64,000 nt of DNA from Corythoichthys intestinalis (GCF_030265065.1 NC_080410.1:52744398-52808397); one strand, 5' to 3'. Positions 11,466-22,970 are shown, numbered from the stretch's first letter. Translations and numbers: made by a program. The notes: a model not told the origin generated them from the letters alone.

Positions 11466-12391
11466 TAGAGGTGTGCAAAATTTCCGATTCTTAGATTATT
11501 CGCGATTCGGCCGTGGAAGATTCGAGAACGATTCACAAACATCCAAATTCCGATTATTGAAATATGCCAAGTAAAGCGGAAGTACACAACACTCAGCGCG
11601 CCGCGCGGTCTTCGGGACGGAACGGAGCGCGAGTAGCTAAACATCATGCTTCCCATTACCCGGCCCCTCATGTAATGCCAATGCTCAACTCACGGCTCTA
11701 GCTCAACTCATGCAACGAGATAAAAAAAACACAACAACATACCTGACTGCTGCGACAAAGTACATCCATATAATGTTACGGTGGATATCATTTATATAGG
11801 TCTAGATGCAATATAGATTTGGTAGTGTTAGCAGCACATCTACAAAAAGCTAAATGCGAGCGTTATAAACGGCCGCCATCTTAAAGCAGTACACTTCCCT
11901 GCAAGGCTGTTGTAGCGAAACTTCCAAGCAAACCTTATTAACTTTTTATCTAAAATACTCCTAAATCGGTAAAATATTGACTTGAATCTATCTTTAAAAT
12001 AGTTTTAAAACTTTCACATGTCGAAAGTAGACAAAAGGGAAATTATGGAATAACAGGAGCAATTTTAACAAATTTAACGGTTGATTCACAACATTAAATT
12101 AATTGAATGTAGTTTAAAGCTGCTGATACAGAATGGGGACTGGAGTTTTTTTATTTAATGTTATTTTTGTATATTTGTTTACTGCTATATGTTAACTTGA
12201 TACTGAAATAGTAGTGTGGTTTAGCCTGAGAGTATTTTTGAAAAATTTTGGAACTAATGTACAAAACATACAAATAAAAAAAAAAGAGAGAAAAAAAAAG
12301 GAGTGGGGGTGCATCAATAATCGTTTTATAATCGAATCGGAGCCTCTGAATCGTAATCGAATCGTTAGGTGCCCAAAGATTCCCAGCTCTA
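11466..12391 (+). mobile_element. hAT MITE (TAGAGGTG family)
   Basis: Begins TAGAGGTGTGCAAAATTTCC and ends ...GATTCCCAGCTCTA. Flanked by a perfect 8-bp duplication GTCATTAC (11458-11465 and 12392-12399), hence hAT. No ORF. Its core (about 11880-12120) is shared, inverted, with the differently ended families at 21672 and 46925. A related copy is at 33044-33907. The perfect duplication suggests it is younger than its host element. Confidence 0.88.
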
Positions 12392-12874
12392 GTCATTACT
12401 GCCATCATAAAATCTCAAATGTTTCATTGCCAAAAGAGCAATATAGCTTTAATGTGTGTGTGTCTGTTTGGGGGGTGCATGTGTGCGTGCATGTATAAAT
12501 TCTTGTGTTGAGTAATTATGTCACAGCAGCCATTAACAATAAGTTGTCTGTTTGAAGTGTACTGTTCAAAGTCATTTGTGTTACAATGACATGTTTGCAC
12601 AGTTGTCGTATTGATTTTTATAATGTTGAAGTCATACAAGCTGTTATAAATGTTCATACTATAATTCTTATTGTTTACAAGAAATTTTTACACTTAATGT
12701 TTAGACTGTATGAACAATGTTAAATTGAAAGCTGATAAATAAATCAACGAGAAACGGTTAACATGTATTGCATGCATTGATTTAGATTTTTAAATTATAT
12801 AACAGTCCGCTTGGGCAAATTTATTGTTATAGAGGTAAATCTACTCAATTAATGTGTTACGTACATAAGGCCAT

Positions 12875-12972
12875 ATTCATTCATTCATTCATTTGCCGAG
12901 CCGTTTATCCTCACTAGGGTCACGGGGGAGCCAATCCCAGCTAGCTACAGGCAGTAGGCGGGGTACACCCTG
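12875..12972. mobile_element. Retroposon-tail-like insertion starting in (ATTC)n
   Basis: Begins with four ATTC units, then GCCGAGCCGTTTATCCTCAC and GGCAGTAGGCGGGGTACACC, a short repeat very common in percomorph genomes. It splits the terminus of the surrounding hAT element (...GGCCATA / ATATTGCCCAGCCCTA). The family assignment (SINE or LINE tail) is not certain. Confidence 0.6.
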
Positions 12973-13049
12973 ATATTGCCCAGCCCTAATTGTGAGATGC
13001 TGACCCAGGTGACGTCACATTCACATTCGTCCTCGACCCGAGACTGCAG

Positions 13050-13195
13050 CTGGAAGTCACTCATTTTCATGGCACGGGATTCAAAAAATTGAATAAATAA
13101 AATGATCGCTTCCACACACATCCAAGCGGTCCATTTCATTCAGGAGCATAAAATACCACGGGAAATATGAAATAAACATGCCTTTTGCTGTCATA
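13050..13195 (-). repeat. Fragment of the TTAAAGTGCC element family
   Basis: Matches, in reverse, part of the element at 29501-30910: shared words include CATTTTCATGGCACGGGATT and CACACATCCAAGCGGTCC. No ends are preserved. Confidence 0.65.
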
Positions 13196-14700
13196 TACAA
13201 TTTAATGCTCATTCATAAATGAAACGATTGGCTGCCGTCGACAGCGAACGACGTCCGATGCGTTTGGACCGGGATGTCGGCGGTGATCGACGAAGACTAC
13301 GAGTAAATTACGATTATGAAACCGGTTGGTGGCGCAAACGAGGTTTGGAAGCGCGACACAAGCAGCGGTAGTCGTGTGAGAGTTAAGTGCAGCCGACATC
13401 TTTACGAGCAATCGGGTGGGTTTCTCCCCACCCCACGTTTTCTGGAAGGTAGAGATCCGTTCGCATCAACGGATGCTCTCCTCGCATCCCTAATGGAGCT
13501 CCGCTGGGAAGTGGGTCAAAGAGAGCGAGAGAGAGGACCAAATGGCACCAGAAAGAAAAGGCAGGAAGGAGGAGCTGTCGAGAGGGGGCCAGCCAGTGAA
13601 ATATTCATCGTGGCCTCCTGCCCAGGGCAACAAAACAAAACGCAAATACCGATTTTCATATTTTTGTGAGTGGAGATTTTTTCCCCCCCCAGTTAGGCAA
13701 TGAAGTGGCTCATTTAGGCTCCTGACTTCTATACCACCCCGGTTGTCTTTCATCCCTAGTTACATAGTAATGTTTGGAGTTACAAGGCAACTTAAGTGAC
13801 ACGAAAGGTGTATTTGACTCAAAAAAAGGATTTTATTATAAAGCTAAAAGCTCTGAGCTTGTGTTTGGCATCAGTGAATGTTAGGGCATAAATGCTGTAA
13901 CAGCACAAGAACCATCAACTTTTGTTGCTTGTTGTTTTTACGTTCGGAAAAAGTGTGACTGCTTTCATAGGACAACGTCCAAACGCCATAAATGTAGCTA
14001 GCCTCAAACGTCTCATAAATCGACATTGTCAAGATTATACAAGCGCATTAGAAGCTCATTAACGCCTAAAAAGCCAAACCAGCAGAGATTTCGTCCATTC
14101 ATCTCATCCAGCGGTACTTGACTTTACAAGCGACTCTAATGATAAATTCATTGGCCGATCGAGCTCTGGACCGCGGCAAACGAGTGCTTACTGCAGTAAC
14201 TTGTGACAGAACACCGCTACCATCGTAAACTGAGGACTCTGCTCCAATCTTTGACCCATCACTGCTTTAACGGTTATTACCGGTACTTCAGCTCCACAAC
14301 TACCCGACAAACGTGCTATTATGACCACTGCCCTTAGCAGGCGCTAGCCTGGCAGTTAGCATCATCAGCTGAGCAACGCCGAAAGATATCGGAAGGAAGC
14401 CCCCCCTTAAAAAAAACTTCACATTCCGCTTACGTAAGCAGCCCAACATCACAGCACAAAAAGGCCGTTTAAATACAACTTGACGCGTCTCGGGGTCGTT
14501 CGTTAAGAGGGAAATGATGTCATGAACGGCTGAAAAGTATGAATGTCGTTTCATTTTCTGCTGGACGTTCGGTTCGGTCTTTGGCTACCTAGCGAAGCAG
14601 AACTGGCACTTGGACTGAGGTCGCTTTTGAAACAGGAACAGCGACTATCTTTTATTTATTAATAGTTAGCCAACTCGAGTTACGCTATGCTATTTCGAAG
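13196..14700. other. Intergenic, no gene recognised
   Basis: Non-repetitive apart from a degenerate copy of the dispersed palindromic repeat at about 13225-13275 (GGCTGCCGTCGACAGCGAAC). Short ORFs lack domain signatures or coding-like composition. Confidence 0.4.
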
Positions 14701-14719
14701 GCGTTATTTGAATAAATTG

Positions 14720-14960
14720 GACTTACATCACTTTTTCTTCTTTGGCTGCTCTCATCGGCCGTATTCTTCTTCTTCTTCTTGCGCTCTGTCGCCTTTCCTT
14801 CCGGGAACCGCCCACTTTTACGTCACATTCCAACTAACCAATGATAATTGTCAGCACCGTATGCCGTGTGCCGATGGAGACGGACAGCCTCACTTTGGCG
14901 TCCATCTTAGGACAGAACCATTCGCTCCTGCAAGAAAAAAAAACCCCTAAAGGAATAAAG
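14720..14960 (-). promoter_or_regulatory. Possible distal promoter and non-coding first exon (rab5c?)
   Basis: On the minus strand a purine-rich (AAG)n stretch ends at a strong donor, AAAGTGAT/GTAAGTCC, near 14726. Upstream are an inverted CCAAT box (AACCAATGAT at about 14837) and GC-rich sequence. This is the shape of a TATA-less promoter with a 5' UTR exon. The nearest downstream minus-strand gene is rab5c, and Rab5 genes usually have a non-coding first exon. The link is inference only. Confidence 0.3.
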
Positions 14961-15800
14961 TGAGGGGACATATTATTGGAAAATTTTACATCGATATTAA
15001 GCTAAATATGCACATTTGTTTGTTAGTTGTTTCCTGAAACACTGGAACATTTATTATACCTACCAATTTATCTCGCTTTATTATTTTTTTTTCTCACTTT
15101 ATTATTGATAGGACTGACCCTACATTGAACTTCATTAGAAAAATGTATTGTTTCTTCTTCAATGAGTGCAAAAAATTCAGGACAAGTCTTTGTTATAAAT
15201 TGTATCATTTTGCTATGATATCATAACTCTAAATTAAGTCTGCCTAAACCTCTTTTTTTTAAAGGATTATTAGTTTTTGAGAAAGAAACCAGACAATACA
15301 CGTGCATAATTCTTGTTTCGAAAAATATGAAAGCTGTTACAACACCGACCTTAACATAATCGTGTTGAATGTTTTTACTTGAACCCATTTTAACGGCACT
15401 CATATTGTATCTGTATGTTCGCTGCTTTTGATATTGATGTTTCAATATATTTTTAAAAAAGTGTGCAGGTCTAGCTAATGGAGTTTGCACTTTGAAATAG
15501 GTATAGAGCCCGGTTTTCAACGGCTTTCATTAATCGTCTGAGATGCAGTCAATGAAATGGGTACTTAATAATGATACACATTTGTTTCAACATTCAGCCT
15601 AAATCATTCGTAATATTTCTTATTTTAAAAAAGCGTTTAAAAGAAGAAAATCACTTAGCTGACGTTAGTTTCCCTGCAAATAAAAAAAGCACGCCAGGGA
15701 AGTCCACCACTTTTAAGATGGCCCTGCCCCCTGGTTATAAACTTTCGCATCTAGCGCTGTATGTGACTGCAGTATTTCATGTCTATCGATTAGGAGCGCG
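14961..15800. other. AT-rich intergenic, nothing recognised
   Basis: Low GC, no domain-bearing ORF and no terminal repeats found. It lies between two GC-rich promoter-like stretches. Confidence 0.4.
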
Positions 15801-16001
15801 CGCATGCAGCTCACGTGAACGCGCTTGACAATACATCATCTCCCTCCCGTCCCGACCCGAGTCCCCCCTCACTCTCTCTACTGTTTGAGCGTCATTACGC
15901 GACGGACGGAGGCTCGCCTTCACGTCGCCGCAATCCAAGGCCGCGCTATGTCCGTCAGGCACGCGTCTCGTCCACTTTGGATGCCGTGGAGCTTTTAGGA
16001 C
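15801..16001 (+). promoter_or_regulatory. metrn: metrn proximal promoter / 5' UTR
   Basis: GC-rich, CpG-containing 200 bases just before the metrn start codon, with pyrimidine runs (TCCCTCCCGTCCC). An upstream ATG at 15981 runs into a stop after five codons, so it is a very short upstream ORF and not the start. Confidence 0.4.
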
Positions 16002-17577
16002 ATGTTGGTCCCTTGGCTCTTCCTGGTCCTTTTCGTTGGGAGCCCACAACTTGCTGAGGCTGACTCGTGCAACTGGAGTGCAAGGTAAACCGAGTGGCCG
16101 GTGGAGTTCAATTTACTACATTCAAATGCCAGTCGAGTACAATTTTCCATTCATTTGTTAAAAAAAAAAAAAAAAAAAATCAAGTTAAAACTTGAAAACA
16201 TGAAAATGACCTTAAAACATGAACCGTGTTAAGGCATGTAACATTTCACAATAAAATGTAATAACCTATCGATAACATTCAACCTTTCACGTTCCAACTT
16301 GAAATGTCTCAATAATTTATTACTATGATAGTTAAATGCATCATATTATCATTTGAAATGAATCTCTCGAAGCACATCAGTTTGGGTTTTTCTATGATGT
16401 CACCGTGTAAGTTCATATTTTTTGCAACTGCATAAAATTGTACGTTTCTTACCAAAACTATTGGACAAATGGAACTCATTTCCACCCGTTTCAACGGGTC
16501 AAGTCCATTCGAGGTATGAATGAGTCGTTGATGTGCGTGCAGTGACTCTCCGGCCAGCACGGACCCAAGGATGATCCTGCAAGTGCGACTGCGCTGCGCA
16601 GAAGGTTCCGTCCGGTGGTCCTACCCGGGCCGAGCTCTCCGTGTGATCTTGGAGCCCAACTTGTGGTCCTCCTCCTCGGCGCGTGACACCCTCTGCATCA
16701 AAGCGGCCCCGACCTTCGGCGGGGCCACCCTGTTCGTCCGTCGCAGCGGAAAGCTGGAGCCGCTTCTGGCGGACGGCGAGGGAGAGGAAGGCGCCAGCTG
16801 CTTCCGGACGGACGGACCGCGCGTGCCTCCCATCTACATTCAGACGGGCCCGAGTCCAAGTCTGATGGGCTTCAGGTATGAATTGACGGCCGACGGGATA
16901 GCTGCGATGAGCTCGGATCGCGCCGGTGAGTCTTTGTCAACTGTTCCTTTTTATACTCGTGGCGGTGATAGACGTCCAATCCTTAAGATACATATTTCTC
17001 CGCAGCTTCATGTCGCCCGTGCAACGACACGGAGCTTCTGATGGCAGTCTGTACCAGCGACTTTGGTGAGTACATTTACATTCATGTTGAATTGTAAGTG
17101 GAAGATACAAGACTTGAGTTGAATTTTGGCATTGCTACCACTGACCATGACCGACATCCCTTTTTGTTGGGAGGGCTGGCAATTAGACCTCTCCCGCCGT
17201 CAATGGCAGCCGGTTAGTTTAAAGTAAGCACTCTTACCGTTTTTTTTCCTGCAGTGGTCCGAGGCTTCATCGAGGGTGTCCGTCACCGTCCGGATCTTCA
17301 AATCTCACTGGTGGACGTGTCGGCGACGAAGGTCTGGCGGCAGCGTGGCGGCCTCTTTGAGCGGGAGGCTCCTCGATCGCCGCGGTGGCGCGGCGTCATC
17401 CGCGCTCACCTACGGTGCGGCGTGAAGCCCGGTGAAGGCCAGTTTCTTTTTACTGGCTGGGAACACTTCTGGGAAGCGTGGTTGGGCTGCGCCCCGCATT
17501 ATAAAGACTTCCTGGATGTCTACCGGAACGCTAAAGTGGGACTTCGGAATCCCTGTGTTTTCCGTTTGGATGAATAG
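16002..17577 (+). CDS. metrn: Meteorin, secreted neurotrophic-type factor
   Basis: Exons 16002-16084, 16543-16925, 17006-17065 and 17255-17577 join to 282 aa. Meteorin proteins are small secreted, cysteine-rich signals for glia and neurons (meteorin-like acts in fat and muscle). Seen: signal peptide MLVPWLFLVLFVGSP...AEA; first Cys in CNWSA; RLRCAEGSVRWSYPGRALRV; CRPCNDTELLMAVCTSDF; LRCGVKPGEGQFLFTGWEHF; LGCAPHYKDFLDVYRNA; NPC near the end. Cysteine spacing and the four-exon layout match the family. The exon 2 acceptor could instead be at 16558 (five residues fewer, same frame). The 16543 site gives the usual 24-residue first Cys-Cys span. The gene could be the paralogue metrnl. Confidence 0.88.
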
Positions 17578-17680
17578 ATGTCACACTTTTTTCTGGCTTA
17601 AAAACACCCAACAGTTGTTGTTGTTGTTTTTTTTAATTGTAGTTTATTTGAAATGATTGTAAATAAACTTACTGACCAAT
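17578..17680 (+). other. metrn: metrn 3' UTR with AATAAA
   Basis: AATAAA at 17662-17667, about 85 bases after the stop, in AT-rich sequence. A further AATAAA near 18480 could serve a longer form. Confidence 0.5.
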
Positions 17681-17765
17681 AGTTGAATCTGCTTGCAATA
17701 ACTGGGCAATGTTGAGAGTGTGCTCAACTTGTAGCTTGCAAGCCAGCCTGACATTGGCCATGTAA

Positions 17766-18010
17766 GACAGTTGTCTCCAACCCGGTCCTCAAAGGCCAAA
17801 CTGTGGGTCGTGGTTTTTGTTCCCGCCGATCCAGCAAAGATACTGTAGTTGAACCAATGAGGTTTCTGCTAAAACAAGCAGCACCTGACTGCAATCAACT
17901 GACTGCACTTGTAAAACACCAGATTGGTGAAAAAGTGTCATCATCTTGTCTGGTTGGAATGAAATCCTGCAGTGTTAGCAATGTTAGCTCTGCCTTTGAC
18001 TCGGTCTGAC
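17766..18010 (+). mobile_element. hAT MITE fragment (GGTCCTC...GGCC family)
   Basis: Reads CCGGTCCTCAAAGGCC, then a body with GAACCAATGAGGTTTC, CAGCACCTGACTGCAATCAA and ACACCAGATTGGTGAAAAAG. The same body is found, inverted, in the well-bounded copy at 47879-48111 and partly at 50401-50612. Confidence 0.65.
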
Positions 18011-18019
18011 AGAAAGTTT

Positions 18020-19190
18020 AGGGTTTAGAAAGCTTGTTTTGGTGTTCTAACGAGACTTTACGTTGTGCAGGACGCTGAAAAAAAGCTACCATCGAGCCCC
18101 CTTACAGCAGCCTCTTCCTCAGATACGACCGGAAGGCACGACACCTTTCAAAGCCCCCGAGAGTGTAAAAAACATTTGCCGTGGCTTCCCTTCATGACAT
18201 ATCACAAAGTCCGTCTCGTGCGCTGTGACTCGTCTCGGTCGATATTGGAGCGGAGTGGAAATTCGGTTGGAACCGCAGAAATGCAGACTGAGTTGCAATG
18301 TATTTTGTGCATCTTGTTTGTGTAATGTTCCCTTTGCTTTGTGACACTGTTGTTTGAAGTTTTCCACATTTTCCACACAAGAAAGAATATTTATATTTGA
18401 ACATTCAAGTTTGAGTCTGAAAATTGCTCATTTGAATGCAATAAGTGTATTTTACTGCAGACTGTTTTGCTTTTTTTCAGCAATAAAGATCATTTGTGTG
18501 TGAAAAATGTCAATTTCATGAGCTAATTGAGAAGCCAAACCTTCATTTTCTAGCTTTGTGGCACCCAAGTTATGGTAGCCTAAGATGACCCACAGACAGA
18601 TGTGAGCCCCCAGCTCCCTCCCACCCGATGAGGGGAAATAATTGAATTGGCCTATTCCATGCCTCTCTGCACTTACAAAATGCTGCCTTGGTCTTTTTAT
18701 GGGGACTAAATGGATGCCAATGAAAGTGTCAATAGCACAATAGCCCTGCGGGGCCTAGACCCCCGGCAGAGGGTTGTCACTGTAGAAAGCAGGGCTCGGG
18801 ATTGCAAAAAGATGGTTACAAGCAGCTTTTTTCGCTCTCATTTGCAATATTCTGCTAATTCAAAGTCAGATTGAAGGCCTTTACATCATTTTGGCTAATC
18901 AAAGTTAACCGTTGTTATCCCTTAAGGATTTTTTGGGAAGAGGGGGTATTCCTGATTGACCGCTGCTAACCGCTGTGTAACAGCTGTGTTCCTTTGTAGA
19001 CAGCTCAATTAGAGGCGTTACAGTGTAAGATTTGCTATAGTGGACTCAGAAAATAGCGGGAGTCCATATCTGGCCTTTGGGTCTTAAGGCGAATGAACCT
19101 AGAAGACAATCTGATCAGTACTGCCCATAAATCAACCCTTCGGCAAATTTATCTGGACTCCCCTTGTATTATCACAGCAGGACCCACACA
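18020..19190. other. Intergenic, no gene recognised
   Basis: The stretch 18540-18780 is unusually plain, non-repetitive sequence (CCATGCCTCTCTGCACTTAC...) that could be a conserved non-coding element, but this cannot be judged from one genome. No convincing exon. Confidence 0.35.
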
Positions 19191-19194
19191 AAAG

Positions 19195-19450
19195 TCTAAC
19201 CTCTCCGCGGGTTCCGGAGACCTCGCGATTCTCCTCTCTGGGAATTCCGGCCGGCTCTCACGGGGACAGAGCCCGGGAGGCCTCGCCGCCGCACGGCCAG
19301 CGGGACTCCGGACCGGCTGGGGGGTAATTGGTTTATCCCGCCGCCCGGTCCGCTTTCCCATGCGGGCCACTGCTGCGCGGAGGCCCGGGGGTACAATACG
19401 AAAGCAGCGTGAGACCCTCGTGCGGCGGGCGACCATTCAGCGCCGGGCAT
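19195..19450. promoter_or_regulatory. Orphan CpG island
   Basis: About 250 bases of very GC- and CpG-rich sequence (for example GCCGCCGCACGGCCAGCGGG) set in AT-rich surroundings. ORFs exist on both strands but have no recognisable domain. It may be a promoter of an unrecognised transcript. No gene is placed next to it. Confidence 0.4.
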
Positions 19451-19781
19451 CACAAAGACGTCACCTTCGCTTTGGAAACATTCTTCTTTTGGTCTCGGAA
19501 GTGATTGAGTTCTTGAAGCAGGAGGATTTTTCTCCCAAAATAAACTTTGTCATTCCTTTCCGCGCACCCCGCAGAGAATGGGATTCGTGGTTTTTCAACA
19601 GAGAGCAGATATGGAATTTCAATCAAAAGGAGAAACTTGGAAAACAATGAAAATGATGGGGGGGGGTTTCCCTCCAATGGGGCAAAGCTATTTGAAATCT
19701 GATTAGAATTGTCAAAGTCATTGCAATTTTTCTTTTTCAAATTTGCAGCAGGGCCGAGAACAAAAAGTGGTATTTGATACG

Positions 19782-20670
19782 TGGCAAAATGGCTTTTGGC
19801 AAATGGCATTTTTTTCAGTATGTGTCATTTTTTTGGTATGTGGCCTTTTTGGCATATGGTAAAATGGCTTTTGGCATATGGCATTTTTAATATACTGAAT
19901 GGCATTTTTTTTGGCATACGGCAAAATTGCTTATGGCATTTTTTTCAGTATGTGTAATTTTTTTTTGGTATATGGCATTTTTGGGATATGGTAAAATGGC
20001 TTTTGGCTTATGGCTTTTTTTTTGTTGGTATATTGCAAATTTGCTTATGGCATTTTTTTCAGTATGTGTCATTTTTTTGGTTTATGGCATTTTTGGCATA
20101 TGGTAAAATGGCTTTTGGCATATGGCATTTTTTGGTATATGGCAAAATGGCTTTTGGCATACTGCATTTTTTGACAGATGGTATTTTTTTGTATATGGCA
20201 AAATTTCTTTTGGCATATGGCATTTTTTGGTAAATTGTATGTACATTTTTTGGCATATGGCATTTTTTGACAGATGGCCTTTTTTTGGTATATGGCAAAA
20301 TGGCTTTTGGCATATGGCAGTTTTTTTGACTGGTATTTTTTTTTTTATATGGCAAAATTGCTTTTGGCAAATGGCATTTATGGTATACTGTATGACATTT
20401 TTTGGTAGATGGCAAAATGGCTTTTGGCATATATATAGCATTTTTTTGACGGATGGTATTTTTCATCTACATGGCAAAATGGCTTTTGGCATATGGCATT
20501 TTTTGTGACAGATGGGTTTTTTTTGTATAGGCCTACGGCAAAATTGCTTTTGGCATATGGATTTTTTTTTTTTGTATATGGCAAAATGGATTTTGGCATA
20601 TGGCTTTTTGGCATATGGAAAAATGACTTTTGGCATATGGTGTTTTTTTCGGTATGTGGCATTTTTTTAC
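19782..20670 (+). repeat. CATATG-rich degenerate minisatellite
   Basis: About 890 bases built from variants of TTTTTGGCATATGGCAAAAT and GGCTTTTGGCATATGGCA, a unit of about 35-45 bases with variable T-tracts. Subunits differ in order (GGTATATGGC, GACAGATGG). The long lysine- and histidine-rich ORFs here are by-products of the repeat. Confidence 0.85.
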
Positions 20671-20849
20671 AGGCCATGCACGCCCATGCCTGTGAAGGCC
20701 ATGCTCGTCCAAATTTCCCATTCATTTTAAATGGCAGAAAAACGTGTGGTTGTGATTTTTGACCCTACGCTTACCCTTACAGCGCATTGACATTCAACTG
20801 GCACTGAACTGACACAAGTTGGGCGATGACCTTGACAGCCATACCAAAA

Positions 20850-20985
20850 ACAAATGCCATATGTAAAAAAAAAAAAAAAAAAATCCATTTTCCAAAAGCC
20901 ATTTCACCACATACAAAAAAAAAAAAATCTATATGCCAAATGCTATTTTGCCATATGCCCAAAAAAATGCCATATGCCAAACACA
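20850..20985 (-). repeat. Inverted arm of the CATATG minisatellite
   Basis: The same units in the opposite orientation (CAAATGCCATATGT, AAAAGCCATTTCACC, TGCCATATGCC), separated from the main array by about 180 bases of unrelated sequence. The two could fold into a long hairpin. Confidence 0.75.
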
Positions 20986-21124
20986 ACTTTTTGTTCTCAC
21001 AGTCTCTCCAAATTTGAGGAAATCTAAGATTGTAATGTGGCTCGGAACGAGAATGACAGTTAGTAGCTCTGCTCCTTCGACGGAATTTAAACTGTTGCTT
21101 GAAACATTTTCAGCACAGTGATTA

Positions 21125-21671
21125 AATGGACCTGGTACACATACCTGTCAACCCGAGGCCGTTGGCAATCTTACAAATAGCTACGTATGCCCTTACAAAT
21201 TGGAGACTCATCTTACAACGTTTTATATAGCGTGCAATATGAATCAAAAATAAAACTCAAATTTTTAAAATAATATGAATTTATTGGTAATATTAGTATT
21301 GTCACATATAACCTGGTGCAATCAAAGAACAATCAATATCTTCAGCTACATCATGATTACTAAAATTTAACAGTGACTTTTATTATAATTGTATGTAGCA
21401 CTTTTGGCAATTTCTATCTTGTCTTTTGATGGCTGCACTTTAGCTCGCAATTCAGTTAGACTTGAAGGTAGTTCGTTAGTGGGTCCAATTGTAAATTAAA
21501 AAGGAAAATTGATCAAATGAACTTACCGATGCAATCTTTGAGTCAGGGAACATTTCTTTTGCTAATTCTGAGAAGTTATCAGCAATAGTTGCAGGCAAAT
21601 TGTGCACGGCAACAAAGTGGCAGAATAAAATCTCTGCTAGCTTTTCATTCTGCAGACTGCATCTTTCTGAC
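21125..21671 (-). mobile_element. hAT element fragment with transposase remnant
   Basis: The left end contains ACCTGTCAACCCGAGG...GGCAATCTTACAAATAGC, typical of a fish hAT family. On the minus strand about 21530-21660 reads AEILFCHFVAVHNLPATIAD...FPDSKIAS, matching hAT transposases of the DUF4371 type. The fragment has no intact ORF. Confidence 0.6.
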
Positions 21672-22196
21672 CAGTGTTGTTAATCTTACTTTTAAAAAGT
21701 AGTTAACGAGTTACAAATTACTTCTCCCAAAAAGTCATTGAGTTAGTAACTCAGTTACATGAATGTAAGACTAATTAGTTACTTGGGAAAGTAACTGGTC
21801 TTACCTTTCATGTTTTTTTTTTTTTCATTAAAAAAAAACAAAAAACATAGTAACCTTTGCTATGTTTGGAAGTAATTTAATGTTGTGAATCAACCGTTAA
21901 AGTTGTTAAAATTGTTTTAGTATTAGTTCCCGTCTGTCTCCTTTTGACATGTGAAAGTTTTAAAACTGTTTCATCATTTAAAGATAGATTCAAGTCAATT
22001 TTTTTCCGATTTAGGAGTATTTTAGATAAAAAGTTACTTAGGTTCGCTATAGACCCTACCCACGTGACGTCACAACTCCGCCCTCCTGACTGGTGCCGCC
22101 GAATTGTCCGTCAACACATCGTGTTTGCCTGTTACGGCTACGTACATTCCTCCTATTTACGGCGTGTTTTTCTGCTCGTTAACATTAATAATCAAA

Positions 22197-22375
22197 ATGG
22201 TGAAGGCGTGTGTGGCGGTCGGTTCCATAACAGAGAAGACAGACGGAGAGACTTGAAGTTCTACCGGATTCCGAGAGACCCGGAGAGGAGAGAGCGAGAT
22301 GGGCTGCTGCAATTCGACGAGAAAACTGGGCTCCAAACGATTACCACAGATTATGTAGTAGTCATTTTATATCTA
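22197..22375 (+). pseudogene. Broken THAP exon, ISL2EU-like copy 1
   Basis: Homologous to the open exon at 52557-52734 (MVKACVAVG start, same [10 protein letters not shown]-type centre). Compared with that copy it has lost one base and the second zinc-binding Cys codon within the first 12 codons, and it has a further indel near 22290. It is therefore not functional. Confidence 0.75.
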
Positions 22376-22599
22376 GTAAGATGCATTTAATATATATTTA
22401 GAGGGTTTTGGGCTGACAACCACAATTGAGATCATTGCTAGGCTAATCGCCGACAACATACACGTATGTATGTAGTGAGAGTGCTATTGCTAAACCATAT
22501 AAACATTAAAAGCCCTAGCTCCATTGACAAAGGACATGAAATACATTCGACTTGACAGTGGATGTTAGCAAGAACAAAGGATTTTGAATTGAAAATTTC

Positions 22600-22970
22600 G
22601 TAACTCACCTTTCCAAGCACAAGATAAGATTCCTGCCGAATTTTGGTGGACGAGGACCTGTTTCACCCAACCAGCAACGAAGTATTTATAAGCCTCCAAG
22701 CTCTTAAAGTTTTTCAAACTTTCGTGAGAATAGGCTGATTTTGTGTGGACAAGATAGTTGTACATATCAGGGTAGCTAGCAGATGTCAGGCAAATACGGC
22801 GGAGACAGCGGGTGGAAAAACATCGATTTAGGCATCAAATATGGATCTGGCGAATGGATAAACTGAAGCTTTTCCACATAACGCCTTTTATGCAACGCAT
22901 CAAGTGAGTTTACGGCATCCGAAAGCACCGGGTCTTCCATGAAATGCATTATAAATTGCTCGATCAATTG
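22600..22970 (-). pseudogene. Remnant ORF2 (YqaJ-protein N-terminal region), copy 1
   Basis: Minus-strand fragments [20 protein letters not shown] and [20 protein letters not shown] then SLEAYKYFVAGWVKQVLVHQ, ending at a GTGAGT donor. These match the linker preceding the SWIM/YqaJ region in fish transposon proteins. Two frames are used, so it is broken. Confidence 0.6.

Larger units (their letters stand above)
8838..12988 (+). mobile_element. Large hAT-type element carrying three later insertions
   Basis: Second copy of the family at 5542-6785: it begins TAGAGCCGGGCGGTATACGG and ends ATTGCCCAGCCCTA. Aligned to the first copy it is split by a TTAA-flanked THAP element (9326-11281), a TAGAGGTG-family MITE (11466-12391) and a tail-like insertion (12875-12972). 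The segments 8838-9325, 11286-11465, 12400-12874 and 12973-12988 are colinear with the first copy. No convincing 8-bp duplication flanks it. Confidence 0.75.

Noticed and set aside
15783-16057. Opposed ORFs upstream of metrn
   Set aside because: Promoter-type GC-rich sequence. The signal-peptide frame beginning at 16002 is the real one.
19093-19650. 185-codon ORF over the CpG island
   Set aside because: No domain, mixed composition, and the antisense frames are equally open, as expected in GC-rich DNA. Kept only as a CpG island.
20059-20466. Lysine/histidine-rich ORFs of 115-135 codons across 19.7-20.7 kb
   Set aside because: They arise from the CATATG minisatellite units in several frames on both strands, with no domain and repeat-driven composition.
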